Part shown: positions 1 to 7,837 of the stretch, piece by piece
Layout of the letters: each line of letters begins with the position of its first letter
Numbering within the stretch: the stretch's first letter is position 1
Assembly (NCBI RefSeq): GCF_000015565.1
Contig: NC_008786.1
Coordinates: 2,790,001 to 2,854,000, forward strand
From: Verminephrobacter eiseniae EF01-2
Lineage (GTDB): Bacteria; Pseudomonadota; Gammaproteobacteria; Burkholderiales; Burkholderiaceae_C
DNA: 64,000 nt
Direction of reading: 5' to 3'
Translations under genes and position numbers: made by a program
Notes under the pieces: generated by a model
The model's input: the letters and a program-made list of their open reading frames with translations, nothing else
Told to the model about the DNA's origin: nothing
Databases searched by the model: none

Positions 1-450
1 GCGCTGACGCCGGTCTGCTCCCCCGCTCTGGAGCGCCCGGAGCATCCGCTGAGCCAGCCCTCGGCCGTCTGCCACTACCCGCTGCTGCACGAAGATGGCC
101 CTCAGGACTGGCAGCGCTGGCTGACCCATGTGGGGCTATCGGTGCGCGCGACCCGGCGTGGCTTGGTGATCGACGACAGCAACGCCTTGCTGACAGCCGC
201 CATGGCCGGCCGTGGCATTGCGCTGGGGCGCTTGGCGCTGATCGCCGATGACCTGCGCTCGGGGCGGCTGGTGCGGCCGTTCGCACAGACCATCGAGGCC
301 GAGGGCGCTTACTGGCTGATAGCACAGCCGAGCATGGTCGCGCAGCCACGGTTCCAGTCGTTGGCGCAATTCCTGATGGATAGCCAGGGCGATCCGGACG
401 CAGCGCCGGCTCAACCGGAGCCGGCCAGCCCGCCGCCGTCGACGACATAG
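1..450 (+). CDS. LysR-family transcriptional regulator, C-terminal part (partial)
   Basis: The frame is open from the first base, so the start lies before the window. The visible 149 residues are the end of a LysR effector-binding domain of the GcvA-like kind: an LTPVCSPAL stretch near the left edge, then YPLLHEDGPQDWQRWL (residues about 27-42), then a GRGIALGRLALIADDL segment. This part binds a small-molecule coinducer; the DNA-binding helix-turn-helix is outside the window. The tail is rich in Pro and Ala and overlaps the convergent SDR gene by 40 bp. The target genes cannot be seen. Family is clear, subfamily is inferred. Confidence 0.85.
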   Translation, partial: ALTPVCSPALERPEHPLSQPSAVCHYPLLHEDGPQDWQRWLTHVGLSVRATRRGLVIDDSNALLTAAMAGRGIALGRLALIADDLRSGRLVRPFAQTIEAEGAYWLIAQPSMVAQPRFQSLAQFLMDSQGDPDAAPAQPEPASPPPSTT

Positions 451-1208
451 GCCGATCCGGTCACGAACGAGGACCGATCGCTGGCCAAAAACAGCACCAC
501 CTGGGCAATTTCCTCGGCCCGCCCCACACGCATCAATGGCCGGGAATTGCCGGCCAGCACCAGGGCCGTCTCGGGCAAACCCAATTGCCGCGCTTCGTCG
601 CGCAGCATGGCCGTGTCGGTATCGCCGGGGCAGACGCTGTTGACGCGGATCCGCTGCGGCCCGTGGTCGAGCGCCATCGCGCGCGTCATGTTGACGACGG
701 CTCCTTTGGCTGCACAGTAGGACACGGCATCCCGGCCGCCGACCAGACCCCAGCCGGAGCCGGCGTTGATGATGCTGCCCCCGCCTTGCTCCGCCATCAC
801 GGGCACCGCCTGCCGGCTCATCAGGAAGATCGACTTGACGTTGACGGCCATCACCGCGTCCCAATCGGCCTCGCTGGTATCGACGACGTTGGCGCGGCAG
901 GTGATGCCGGCGTTGTTGAACAGCACATCGAGGCGCGCGAAATGCCGCAGCGTTTGCTGCACTGCGCGTGCGCAATCGGCCGCTTGCGCCACATCGGCCT
1001 GAACGAACAGCGCCTGAGCGCCGGCCTGTTCGATGGCGCGCACCGTGGCCTGCCCGCCTTCGGGGTCCAGGTCGCAGACCACGATCTGCGCGCCTTCAGT
1101 GGCAAACAGCAGCGCCGTGGCGCGGCCAATGCCGGAGCCTGCGCCGGTGATCAGGGCGACCTTGCCGGCAACTTCGCCTGGCGCTTGCGGGGTCGGGGTG
1201 TTGGGCAT
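411..1208 (-). CDS. SDR-family NAD(P)-dependent oxidoreductase
   Basis: A 265-residue classical short-chain dehydrogenase. The nucleotide-binding motif GAGSGIG is near residue 22, the NNAG motif near residue 95, and the catalytic Ser with Y-x-x-x-K (SYCAAKGA) near residues 152-160; the C-terminus ends in the usual GSAYVVDGG. The start at 1208 (MPNTPTPQ) is chosen because it follows AGGAAC and lies 14 bp after the stop of the upstream gcvPB gene; the longer frame would run into that gene. It is probably co-transcribed with the glycine dehydrogenase genes. The substrate cannot be told from sequence. Confidence 0.88.
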   Translation of the reverse strand: MPNTPTPQAPGEVAGKVALITGAGSGIGRATALLFATEGAQIVVCDLDPEGGQATVRAIEQAGAQALFVQADVAQAADCARAVQQTLRHFARLDVLFNNAGITCRANVVDTSEADWDAVMAVNVKSIFLMSRQAVPVMAEQGGGSIINAGSGWGLVGGRDAVSYCAAKGAVVNMTRAMALDHGPQRIRVNSVCPGDTDTAMLRDEARQLGLPETALVLAGNSRPLMRVGRAEEIAQVVLFLASDRSSFVTGSAYVVDGGGLAGSG

Positions 1209-1222
1209 CGGTTTCGTTCCTG

Positions 1223-2803
1223 TCAACGCGCGCCATGCTCGGCCAGCTTGCGCCGCCAGGCGCGCCAGGTCATGGCCCACTGCCGGGGGTCTTCAAGGTA
1301 TTTGGTGTCGACCCGGCGGGTGGGGCAGCGGTGCGGCGCGCTGGTCACCGTCTGCGGTGTGCTGCGTGCTTCATCGGCAATGTGGGCCATGATTTGCACG
1401 AATTCGTCGAGATCGGCGCGTGAATAGGCCTCGGTGGGTTCGATGGTGGCAGGTTCCGCAACGATGTAGGGGTGGTGGCTGGTCCAGTAATGCACGCCGT
1501 AGTCGGCGGCGCGCAGGCCGATGTCTTCGGCATGCACGCCGGTTTCTTCCGATAGTTCGCGCCAGCTGTAGCGCACCTGTTCGATGCGGCTTTTGCCGTT
1601 GGCATACGGGGCGCTGAGCCCCTTGATCTGCAATAGCTGGCGCATAACGTAGTTGTTGTTCAGCACCGCCACTTCGGCGACTTCGCGCAGACCGTCGGCC
1701 CCCAGATTCATGACCCAGGCGTAGGCCCGCAGCACGATGCTGGCCGCCCCCATGAAGGCCGCCACTTTGCCGATCGAGGTTTTCTCATCGGTCTGGAGGC
1801 GGTAGCGTTGCCCGTCCTTGACGATGCGTGGATGGGGGAGAAACGGGGCCAGGGCTTGCGTGACGGCGCATGCGCCGACGGCGGGGCCGCCGCAGGCATG
1901 GGGCGTGGCAAAGGTCTTGTGCAGATTGAAGTGGCACAGATCGAAACCGGCATCACGCGCGCGCGTGATGCCCAGCAGGCCATTGGCGTTGGCCTGGTCA
2001 TAGCAGGCCAAGGCTCCGACATCATGCGCAGCTTGCACGAATTGGGCGATGCGCGGATTGAAGATGCCGGTATCTTCCGGGTTGGTGATCACCAACGCAG
2101 CGGTGCGCGGCCCGACGGCGGCCTGCATCGCGGCCAGGTCCGGGTAGCCATCGGCATCCGGGTACAGCGTAATGACCTTGTAGCCCACGACCTTGGCGCA
2201 GGCCGCGTCCGAGGGGTGGGAGAAGATGGTGGTGATGATTTCGTCACGCTGACCGGCTTCGCCACGGGCCTCGAACCAGGCGCGGACCATCGCGATATTG
2301 GCGTAAATGGCCTGCGATCCCGAGCGCGGCTGCAAACTGACCGCATCCATGCCCGAGACCTCCTCGATGACATGCTCCATCTCGTGCATCACCTGCAGCA
2401 TGCCTTGCACCGTCGATTCATCCTGCAGCGGATGCAGTTGGCTGATGCGCTCATCGCGTGCCAGTTGCTCGTTGATCTTGGGGTTGTACTTCATCGTGCA
2501 GGTGCCTTGCCCGATATCGACGTTCAGGTCGGCCCCCAGGGTTTCCTGGGACAGGCGCAAGTAATGGCGCAGCACCCGGTTCTGGCTCAGTTGCGGCAAT
2601 GCGGGCGCCTGGGCACGGCGCATGCCGGGCGGCAATGGGGCGGCTGCGGTGGCGGCGATCGCCGGTTCCACCTCGGGCAGCAGCAGCGCGCGTTCGCCCG
2701 GCTGGCTGAGCTCGAAAATCACCGGCTCGTCCCAGCGCGCCTGGTGGTAGCGGCGCAAATGGGGCTGGCCCCGGGTGAAGCGGGCGGCAGAGATATCTTG
2801 CAT
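1223..2803 (-). CDS. gcvPB: Glycine dehydrogenase (decarboxylating) subunit 2, split type
   Basis: A 526-residue PLP enzyme matching the C-terminal half of glycine decarboxylase (P-protein). The Schiff-base lysine is K296 in HFNLHKTFATPHACGG; NPEDTGIFNP lies just before it and the phosphate-binding SGSQA near residue 161. With subunit 1 it would decarboxylate glycine and pass aminomethyl to lipoyl-GcvH. Start 2803 has a clear GAGGAAAG 6-7 bases upstream; the longer frame begins inside a duplicated copy of that GAGGAAAG/ATG block. Most betaproteobacteria carry a fused GcvP, so the split form is unusual here. No gcvT or gcvH is present in the window, so another glycine-like substrate or partner is possible. 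Confidence 0.88.
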   Translation of the reverse strand: MQDISAARFTRGQPHLRRYHQARWDEPVIFELSQPGERALLLPEVEPAIAATAAAPLPPGMRRAQAPALPQLSQNRVLRHYLRLSQETLGADLNVDIGQGTCTMKYNPKINEQLARDERISQLHPLQDESTVQGMLQVMHEMEHVIEEVSGMDAVSLQPRSGSQAIYANIAMVRAWFEARGEAGQRDEIITTIFSHPSDAACAKVVGYKVITLYPDADGYPDLAAMQAAVGPRTAALVITNPEDTGIFNPRIAQFVQAAHDVGALACYDQANANGLLGITRARDAGFDLCHFNLHKTFATPHACGGPAVGACAVTQALAPFLPHPRIVKDGQRYRLQTDEKTSIGKVAAFMGAASIVLRAYAWVMNLGADGLREVAEVAVLNNNYVMRQLLQIKGLSAPYANGKSRIEQVRYSWRELSEETGVHAEDIGLRAADYGVHYWTSHHPYIVAEPATIEPTEAYSRADLDEFVQIMAHIADEARSTPQTVTSAPHRCPTRRVDTKYLEDPRQWAMTWRAWRRKLAEHGAR

Positions 2804-2907
2804 CGGCTCTTTCCTCATTTCTTTCCTCATTTCATGCCCAAATCATCCGTGCACTTCGTCGGCCTCGCGTTCACGAACGATGGGGAAATGGAATCGTCTG
2901 GCGCCGG

Positions 2908-4299
2908 TCATGGGCGGGTGACCAGTGCCAGGGTCTGCACGAGGGTGTCGATATCGGCCTGGCTGTGCAACTCGGTGAATGCGTACAGACCCGCCTGGCC
3001 GAGTTGCGGGAACAGGCCGGACAGGTCGTGGCCGCCGAAGATGGCGTGTTCGCGCAGCAGCGCGTTGATCGTCGCCACGCTGCGGCCCGTGGCGTTGAAA
3101 TCGACGACGAATTCCTTGAAATGGGCGCTGCCCGGATGCGCCAGGCGCACACCGGGGATGGCGGCGATCTGCGCGCGGGCATAGGCCACGCGCTGCAAGA
3201 TGCCCTCGCCCAGTTCGGCCATGCCTTGCGGGCCCATGCTGGCCAGGTACACGCCTGCGGTAATGCCCCACAGCGCGGCGGCCGTGCCGACGAACTCGTT
3301 GCCGTTTTCCCGCTTGTCGAACGAGGTGCGCTGATAAGCCACATCGCCAAAGCCATATTGGCCCGGTACTTCGGTGGGGGCGATGCCGAACAGGCGCGAC
3401 GGGTACTGCATGACCAGTGCCGGCTCGTCGCGCGTGGCGATGAAGCCGCCATGGCCGCCGCCGTAGTTCATGTGCATGCCCAGGGTCTGTATGTCGCCGC
3501 AGACGATATCGGCGCCATAGTCGCCCGGCGCGGTCAGCACCCCCAGACTGCCGGGGTCGACCCCCACGACCAGCAGCGCGCCGGATGCATGCACCAGGCG
3601 CGCCAGCGCCGGGCCGTCCTCGATCGCACCAAAGTAGTTCGGATTGTCGATGCAGACCGCCGCCACATCAGGGCCCAACTGCGCTGCCAATGCGCTTTGA
3701 TCGATCGATCCGGTCACGGCATCGAATGCGAAACTGTCAAAGACGATCGTGCTGCGGCCATAGGTGCGGATGTGCGAGCACTTGTCCGGGCTGAGGTTGC
3801 CGGCGAGCAAGACGCGCTGGCGGCCGGTGTATCGCGCGGCCATGCAGCAGGCGGTTGCCGCCGCTTGCAGGCCATCGTAGGTGGGGATGCTGACCACATC
3901 GAGATGGAGCAACTCGCCCATCATCGAGCAGTATTCCCACAGGGCCTGGAAGCGGCCATGGTCCTCATAAGGCTCGCCCGCATAGGCGGTCAGGAACTCG
4001 CTGCGGCCGTTGATCTCGTCGCAGATGGCGGGCACATGGTGCTGGTAGCAGCCACCGCCCAAGAAGCTCAAGACCTCGCTGCAGGGCCGGTTGCGCGCCA
4101 GCAGGCCCTGCACATGGCGCTTGAGCCTGGCCTCCGACAGCAGCGGCGCTGGCAGGTTCATGGCCCGGGGGGCACGCAGCGCGGCCGGAATATCGGCGTA
4201 AAAGTCGTCGATGGACCGGGCGCCGGTGGCCGCCAGCATCGCGGCTTTGACTTGCGGCACGGAGTTGGGGATGTAGGGGTAGACGGTTTTCGGGTGCAC
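2908..4299 (-). CDS. gcvPA: Glycine dehydrogenase (decarboxylating) subunit 1, split type
   Basis: A 463-residue protein matching the N-terminal half of P-protein: YIPNSVPQV at the N-terminus, SFLGGGCYQHHVPA near residue 75, YQ-type motif QALWEYCSMMGELL near 118, and GDIQTLGMHMNYGGGHGG near 270. This subunit lacks the PLP lysine and pairs with GcvPB, which follows 104 bp downstream on the same strand. The start at 4299 gives the usual family N-terminus (MHPKTVYPYIPNS). A short tandem repeat lies directly upstream. No glycine riboswitch-like sequence was recognised upstream. Confidence 0.88.
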   Translation of the reverse strand: MHPKTVYPYIPNSVPQVKAAMLAATGARSIDDFYADIPAALRAPRAMNLPAPLLSEARLKRHVQGLLARNRPCSEVLSFLGGGCYQHHVPAICDEINGRSEFLTAYAGEPYEDHGRFQALWEYCSMMGELLHLDVVSIPTYDGLQAAATACCMAARYTGRQRVLLAGNLSPDKCSHIRTYGRSTIVFDSFAFDAVTGSIDQSALAAQLGPDVAAVCIDNPNYFGAIEDGPALARLVHASGALLVVGVDPGSLGVLTAPGDYGADIVCGDIQTLGMHMNYGGGHGGFIATRDEPALVMQYPSRLFGIAPTEVPGQYGFGDVAYQRTSFDKRENGNEFVGTAAALWGITAGVYLASMGPQGMAELGEGILQRVAYARAQIAAIPGVRLAHPGSAHFKEFVVDFNATGRSVATINALLREHAIFGGHDLSGLFPQLGQAGLYAFTELHSQADIDTLVQTLALVTRP

Positions 4300-4601
4300 G
4301 GCGTTGGCCCTGGATGTCGGTTGGTGTCGGTTGGTGTCGGTTGGCGTCGGTTGATGTCATCGCGTGTCAGGACTTCGTGGGCCGGCCCGATTACACGAGG
4401 GCCTGGCGCGGCCTGCAACTGATCAATTCTCAGGGGGTCGATGAGCGGTGCTCATGCATCGCAGCGGGGGTGGGGCAAAATGGGCCACCTATGTCCCTGA
4501 AGGAGCGCGTCCATGACTTGCCGGCGTTGTGCCAACACGGGTGACGGCGCCGTGGGCCCCATCCTCGCCGGCATTGCCCTGCCCGCAGGCCAGGAGCAGG
4601 C
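4300..4601. other. Divergent intergenic region gcvPA / otnK
   Basis: About 300 bp between two divergent genes, so both promoters must lie here. Besides the 10-bp tandem repeat next to gcvPA, it holds a perfect hairpin at 4441-4455, ATGAGC-GGT-GCTCAT, which could be an operator. otnK is preceded by AGGAG five bases before its ATG. I see no convincing open reading frame and no known riboswitch. Confidence 0.5.
4315..4358. repeat. 10-bp tandem repeat upstream of gcvPA
   Basis: Three exact copies of TGTCGGTTGG (4315-4344) are followed by one variant copy and a partial copy to 4358. The array begins 16 bp upstream of the gcvPA start codon, in its probable leader or promoter. Copy number change would alter promoter spacing; an effect on expression is only an inference. 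Confidence 0.85.
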
Positions 4602-5873
4602 ATGAGTCGCTTGTCGCTGGGCTGCATCGCTGACGACTTCACCGGCGCCACCGACCTGGCGAACAACCTGGCGCGCGCCGGCATGCGCGTGCTCCAGACC
4701 ATCGGCGTGCCCGGCGCTGCGCCGGACACCGAGGCCGACGCCATCGTGGTGGCCCTCAAGTCCCGCACCATCGCGGCCAGCGTGGCCGTTGCCCGGTCGC
4801 TGGCCGCGCTGCAATGGCTGCGGGCGCAGGGCGCGCAGCAGATCTATTTCAAATACTGCTCCACCTTCGACAGCACGGCCCAGGGCAATATCGGCCCGGT
4901 GACCGAGGCGCTGATGCAGGCCCTGGGCAGCGACTTTTGCATCGCCACCCCGGCCTTCCCGGACAACCAGCGCACCGTGTTCAACGGCTACCTGTTCGTG
5001 GGCGAGCGTCTGCTGAACGAAAGCGGCATGCAAAACCACCCGCTCACCCCGATGACCGACCCGAACCTGGTGCGCGTGCTGCAGGCACAAACGACGCACC
5101 CCGTGGGGCTGATCGATTACCGCGTGGTCGTCCAGGGCGAGGCCGCGATCCGGGCGCGCATGGCCGCGCTCCGGGCCGACGGTGTGCGCATTGCCGTGGC
5201 CGATGCCGTCTGCAACGCCGACCTGCTGCGCCTGGGCGCGGCCCTCAAGGGCATGCCGCTGGTCACCGCAGGCTCTGGCCTGGCCATCGGCCTGCCCGGC
5301 AACTTTGGCCTGGCGCCGGGCAACGAGGCCGACCGCCTGCCCGCAGCGCAGGGCCTGCAGGCCATCGTGTCGGGCAGTTGCTCGGTGGCGACCAACCAGC
5401 AGGTGATGGACTTCATCGCTGCGGGCAAGCCGGCGCTGGCCATCGACCCGCTGCGCATTGCCTCGGGCATGGACATGGTCGCCGAGGCCCTGGCCTGGGC
5501 CGATGCGCATATCGCCCATGGCCCGGTGCTGCTGTACTCCAGCGCCGAGCCGTCGGCCGTGCGCGCCATCCAGGGCCGGTTGGGCAGCGACCAGGCCGGG
5601 GCACTGGTCGAGGCCACGCTGGCCGCGATCGCGTGCGCTCTGGTGCAGCGCGGCGTGCGCCAACTGATCGTGGCCGGCGGCGAAACCTCGGGCGCCTGCG
5701 TGCAGGCCCTGGGCATAGCGCAGTTGCGCATTGGCGCACAGATAGACCCCGGCGTGCCCTGGTGCCATGCGCGGTCGCCCCTGGCGCCCGAGGGCCTGCA
5801 CATCGCGCTCAAGTCAGGTAACTTTGGCCGCAGCGACTTCTTTCGCGCGGCGTTTGCCCGATTGCCGGCATGA
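4602..5873 (+). CDS. otnK: Four-carbon acid sugar kinase (3-oxo-tetronate 4-kinase), DUF1537
   Basis: A 423-residue DUF1537-family kinase. The N-terminal substrate domain shows the hallmark IADDFTGATDLANNL (residues 8-22) and the FKYCSTFDST motif near 85-94; the C-terminal nucleotide-binding domain holds the SGSCS element near 264 and VAGGETSGA near 353. The family phosphorylates 3-oxo-tetronates in D-erythronate/L-threonate catabolism. The downstream aldolase-family gene overlaps by 4 bp (ATGA) and otnI follows, which is the classical otnK-otnC-otnI set. Length is normal. The dehydrogenase that usually precedes otnK is not in the window. Confidence 0.9.
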   Translation: MSRLSLGCIADDFTGATDLANNLARAGMRVLQTIGVPGAAPDTEADAIVVALKSRTIAASVAVARSLAALQWLRAQGAQQIYFKYCSTFDSTAQGNIGPVTEALMQALGSDFCIATPAFPDNQRTVFNGYLFVGERLLNESGMQNHPLTPMTDPNLVRVLQAQTTHPVGLIDYRVVVQGEAAIRARMAALRADGVRIAVADAVCNADLLRLGAALKGMPLVTAGSGLAIGLPGNFGLAPGNEADRLPAAQGLQAIVSGSCSVATNQQVMDFIAAGKPALAIDPLRIASGMDMVAEALAWADAHIAHGPVLLYSSAEPSAVRAIQGRLGSDQAGALVEATLAAIACALVQRGVRQLIVAGGETSGACVQALGIAQLRIGAQIDPGVPWCHARSPLAPEGLHIALKSGNFGRSDFFRAAFARLPA

Positions 5874-6763
5874 ACCAGCGCCCGGAATCACCGGACGGCG
5901 ACGAACGGCAAGCCCGGGCGGAGATCTGCCGTGTGGGCCGCCGCCTGTTCGGGCGCGGCGACGGGCACGCCAGCGCCGGCAACATCGGCGTGCGGCTGGC
6001 CGATGACTGCCTGATCACGCCCACCGACGCCTGCCCGGGCACGCCCGCGCCCGAGCGCCTGGCCCGGTTCGATGCCCGGGGCCGGCAACTGTCTGGCGCT
6101 CGCGCCAGCAAGGCCATTGCGCTGCACCGCCACCTCTGCGCCGTCTGCGCCGCGTCGGCCAGCACCGCCGCGCCTGCGTGCTGCGTCATCCATACCCACA
6201 GCACAAGCCTGGTGTCGCGTCATCGGTCAGATGTCGTAGGCTGCGCGCAGCCATCGGAGCGCAGCGCCAGGCGCAGCGCGCAGCCCATACCGAGCGTATT
6301 GGCAAGCGATGCAACGCCGCGATGCGCTCCGATGGCCAGCGCAGACCGACAGATGATCGGTGACTCGACACGGGTGTCCTGCTCGTTGCCAAGCGATGCG
6401 GCGGCAGACGGGCCGCTGGCGCCGGATGCGCAACTGCGCGCGCCGATCACGCCCTGCTTCGTGATGAAGCTGGGCCGCGTGCCCCCTATTCCCTATCACC
6501 GCCCGGGCGCGCCCGAGGCCGCCAAGGCGGTGGCGCAGACCACCGCGCGCGACACGCCCCCAGGCCGCCCGATCCGGGCCGTGATGCTGGCGCGCCTGGC
6601 GCCCAATGTCTGGCACGACAACCCCGCCGCCGCGATGGCCGCGCTCGAAGCACGGGAAGAAACCGCGCGCCCGTGGCTGCCGTGCCAGCCCCGCCATGCC
6701 CCGACCCCGCCGACCGGGCCGCGCATTGCAGAACTGCGCCAGACCTTTGGCGCCCATCGGTAA
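5870..6763 (+). pseudogene. otnC: Decayed class II aldolase OtnC with an in-frame MITE
   Basis: The N-terminal part matches 3-oxo-tetronate 4-phosphate decarboxylase: R-G-D-G-H-A-S-A-G-N-I near residues 30-40 and the metal-binding VIHTHSTSL near 108-116. Directly after HTHSTSL the frame enters a 160-bp MITE (6212-6371), which adds about 54 residues without a stop. Homology then resumes with ITPCFVMKLGRVPPIPYHRPG and ends in RIAELRQTFG. The late metal-ligand motif normally reading ANHGPVV is ARLAPNVW here, so the third histidine is lost. The frame is open, but the insertion beside the active site and the lost ligand make activity unlikely. Confidence 0.82.
6212..6371. mobile_element. MITE copy 1 (160 bp), inside otnC
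   Basis: One of four copies of a non-coding element of 160-161 bp. The termini are imperfect inverted repeats: GTGTCGCGTCATCGGTCA on the left, and GTGTCGAGTCACCGATCA as the reverse complement of the right end. A 14-bp palindrome GGCTGCGCGCAGCC lies at 6239-6252. The flanks (TG/GG) no longer show the TA duplication visible at copies 3 and 4, which suggests an older insertion. Element plus 2 bp is 162 bp, so the otnC frame stays open. It encodes no transposase; a transposase acting in trans is inferred. Confidence 0.88.
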
Positions 6764-6790
6764 ACCATGTAAATCATGCAAACCATGTAA
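6764..6790. repeat. 9-bp tandem repeat with start-stop pairs before otnI
   Basis: Three tandem 9-mers: ACCATGTAA, ATCATGCAA and ACCATGTAA. They begin immediately after the otnC stop codon and end 27 bp before the otnI start. Two copies contain ATGTAA, a start codon directly followed by a stop. They could hold ribosomes ahead of otnI, but no data support this. Confidence 0.8.
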
Positions 6791-6817
6791 ACCCCGCAGA
6801 CCACGGAAGACCCCCCC

Positions 6818-7618
6818 ATGCCCCGCTTTGCCGCCAACCTCTCGATGCTCTACAACGAGGTAGAGTTTTTGCACCGCTTTGCCGCCGCTGCCGACGATGG
6901 TTTCAAGGCGGTGGAATACCTGTTTCCCTACAGCCACCCCGCGCAAGAACTGGCTGCGCGCCTGCGCGCCCACGGCTTGCAGCAGGTGCTCTTCAATGCC
7001 CCGGCCGGCCGCTGGGACGCTGGCGAGCGCGGCCTGGCCTGCCTGCCAGGGCGCCAGGCCGAGTTTCACGCAGCGCTGGAGCAGGCCCTGGCCTACGCCC
7101 AGGTGCTCGAATGCCCCCGCATCCATGTGATGGCCGGCCTGGTGCCGCAGGGCGTGGACGCCGCCACCGTGCGCGCCACCTATGTCGCCAATCTGCGCCA
7201 CGCTGCCAAGCAGGCCGCGCCGCAGGGCATCGACATCCTGCTGGAGCCCATCAATGGCCGTGACATGCCCGGCTTCTTCCTGAGCCGCCAAGACCAGGCC
7301 CATGCCTTGGTCGCCGAGATCGGTGCCGCCAACGTCAAGGTGCAGATGGACCTGTACCACGCCCAGATCGTCGAGGGCGACCTGGCGACGAAGTTGCGCC
7401 AGTACCTGCCCACAGGCCGCATTGCCCATATCCAGATCGCCGGCGTGCCCGAGCGCCATGAACCGGACGTGGGCGAGATCAACCACAGCTACCTGTTCCA
7501 ACTGCTCGACCAAGAGGGCTACGACGGCTGGATCGGCTGCGAATACCGCCCCAGCCGTGGCGCTGTAGCGCAGGCCACGTCCGATGGACTGGGCTGGATC
7601 AGGCCCTGGTTGAAGTGA
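6818..7618 (+). CDS. otnI: 2-oxo-tetronate isomerase (hydroxypyruvate isomerase family)
   Basis: A 266-residue TIM-barrel isomerase. Family marks are the N-terminal [29 protein letters not shown] (residues 29-39), the metal-ligand Glu in LLEPINGRD near 147, Gln-Met-Asp-Leu-Tyr-His near 176, and the late GCEYRP near 246. It interconverts oxo-tetronates, feeding the OtnK/OtnC route. The gene is intact although otnC upstream is broken. The stop codon lies inside the first unit of a 13-bp tandem repeat. Confidence 0.9.
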   Translation: MPRFAANLSMLYNEVEFLHRFAAAADDGFKAVEYLFPYSHPAQELAARLRAHGLQQVLFNAPAGRWDAGERGLACLPGRQAEFHAALEQALAYAQVLECPRIHVMAGLVPQGVDAATVRATYVANLRHAAKQAAPQGIDILLEPINGRDMPGFFLSRQDQAHALVAEIGAANVKVQMDLYHAQIVEGDLATKLRQYLPTGRIAHIQIAGVPERHEPDVGEINHSYLFQLLDQEGYDGWIGCEYRPSRGAVAQATSDGLGWIRPWLK

Positions 7619-7649
7619 CGTCCTGAAGTGACACCCTGAAGCGACACCC
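7611..7649. repeat. 13-bp tandem repeat at the 3' end of otnI
   Basis: Three adjacent 13-mers: TGAAGTGACGTCC, TGAAGTGACACCC and TGAAGCGACACCC. The otnI stop codon TGA (7616-7618) lies in the first. The rest of the gap to 7837 shows no credible gene. Confidence 0.85.
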
Positions 7650-7837
7650 ATTGGCGCGGCGGTGCGCCGGCCGCCTTCCGTCATCGGGTATCGTTTTTGC
7701 CGCTGCCCCGATGACTGCTCCGCCCGGGTGTCCTGCTGCGGCCCGGAAAGCAGTGCGGGCATTTCTGACGGCACTACGGCGCCGGTATCGAGGCGGCGGC
7801 GGCTTGCCGTTCGGGCCTCGGTGGCGCTGTCGGGCCA

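Noticed and set aside
4300..4450. Possible glycine riboswitch upstream of gcvPA
   Set aside because: I looked for the conserved paired aptamer cores on the minus strand and saw none; the region holds a 10-bp tandem repeat instead.
6212..6371. MITE as a small protein gene
   Set aside because: One frame is open, but there is no consistent start codon or ribosome site, and the sequence symmetry (inverted ends, internal palindrome) explains it as a non-coding mobile element.
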